Positions 63,820-64,000 of a DNA stretch of 64,000 bases are shown one piece after another; within the stretch, counting starts at the first letter, position 1, and each line of letters begins with the position of its first letter. The stretch lies in the NCBI RefSeq assembly GCF_003202435.1, contig NZ_QJHK01000003.1, positions 1 through 64,000 on the forward strand, read 5' to 3'. Under the pieces are notes generated by a model. That model did not search any database, had not been told where the DNA came from, and saw only the letters and a list, made by a program, of their open reading frames with translations. The position numbers and the translations under genes are program-made. The stretch is from Flavobacterium cheongpyeongense. Lineage in GTDB: Bacteria; Bacteroidota; Bacteroidia; Flavobacteriales; Flavobacteriaceae.

Positions 63820-63850
63820 TAAATCTGCGCAAATCTGCTGGATCTGCGTG
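63820..63850. repeat. cagatt-type repeat (three 10-base units)
   Basis: AAATCTGCGC, AAATCTGCTG and GATCTGCGTG lie in strict 10-base register right before the last gene. They share the ATCTGC core with the repeats at 35932 and 45868. Confidence 0.65.
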
Positions 63851-63864
63851 CAAAAATAAATATA

Positions 63865-64000
63865 ATGAACCTGAAAATTAAATACCTATTCGCCCTTTGT
63901 ATACCCTTTATGTTGACAGCACAAAGCGGATTTTCTCAATCCAAAAACCTGCCAAAACTTAAAGTTTCCCCGAACCAGCACTATTTTGTTACCGAAGACG
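63865..64000 (+). CDS. N-terminus of a DUF4038/GH140-like protein, cut by the window end
   Basis: Forty-five codons are visible from ATG 63865. A signal peptide (YLFALCIPFMLTAQSGFSQ) is followed by KLKVSPNQHYFVTEDG, the typical opening of DUF4038 (apiosidase-like, GH140) glycosidases in Bacteroidota, where the next residues usually form a WLGDT block. Relatives act on apiose side chains of rhamnogalacturonan II, which would fit the locus. The rest lies outside the window, so the family call is tentative. Confidence 0.55.
   Translation, partial: MNLKIKYLFALCIPFMLTAQSGFSQSKNLPKLKVSPNQHYFVTED

Overview
The window looks like a chromosomal segment of a Flavobacterium-type Bacteroidota. It is AT-rich, its genes start after A-rich leaders without clear Shine-Dalgarno sites, and its promoter-like elements follow TAnnTTTG. 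It carries a SusC/SusD pair, and one secreted protein ends in a type IX secretion sorting domain. Almost all of it is one large pectin-utilisation region covering homogalacturonan and rhamnogalacturonan, with enzymes, transporters and cytoplasmic sugar catabolism together.

Layout. 1-650: the 3' part of a tRNA-Leu, then a decayed ISL3-family transposase that forms the left edge. 656-5934 (minus): a beta-helix/rhamnose-mutarotase fusion, a Gfo/Idh oxidoreductase and a sodium:solute symporter. 6199-9305 (plus): a promoter with a LacI-type operator, GH28 polygalacturonase and PL10 pectate lyase. 9385-14898 (minus): a GH105 unsaturated uronyl hydrolase followed by SDR, FAH-family hydrolase, zinc alcohol dehydrogenase, second SDR and lactonase-type amidohydrolase. 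These fit a non-phosphorylative 6-deoxy-L-sugar (rhamnose or fucose) pathway ending in pyruvate and lactate. 15185-22881 (plus, divergent): two solute-binding-protein-like proteins without signal peptides, two class III CoA-transferases, a Gfo/Idh oxidoreductase, a MaoC hydratase and a FucP-type permease. This set matches no pathway I know and is the best candidate for an undescribed system. The two divergent operons have nearly identical promoter-operator modules, so they are probably co-regulated by one factor. 22971-26350: pectin methylesterase, IS5-type transposase remnant, and a PL9 pectate lyase with a type IX sorting signal. 27114-49945 (plus): a long run of rhamnogalacturonan enzymes: GH78, two five-bladed beta-propeller glycosidase-like proteins, GH2, GH106, a SASA-type acetylesterase, a DUF5703 protein, a modular PL1-like lyase, GH127, an alpha/beta-hydrolase esterase and a second CE8. 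50745-56118: SusC and SusD behind a long leader with an 11-codon ORF and terminator-like hairpins. 56267-64000: two PL1 lyases around a DUF3826 protein, a two-domain DUF6298/DUF4955-like protein, and the start of a DUF4038/GH140-like gene cut by the window end.

How it fits together (inference). PL9 is exported to the surface or medium and makes the first cuts. SusCD imports oligomers. The periplasmic PL1, PL10, GH28, esterases, GH2, GH78, GH106, GH127 and GH105 take them to monomers, which enter through the symporter and the FucP-type permease. The cytoplasmic dehydrogenases, lactonase and hydrolase finish the deoxysugars. No transcription-regulator gene, no enolase-superfamily sugar-acid dehydratase and no ABC permease or ATPase is present, so those functions would lie elsewhere.

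Intergenic spaces hold several families of dispersed palindromic repeats, and some signal-peptide coding regions also contain repeats or hairpins. Family names come from reading motifs in the translated sequence; no database search was possible.
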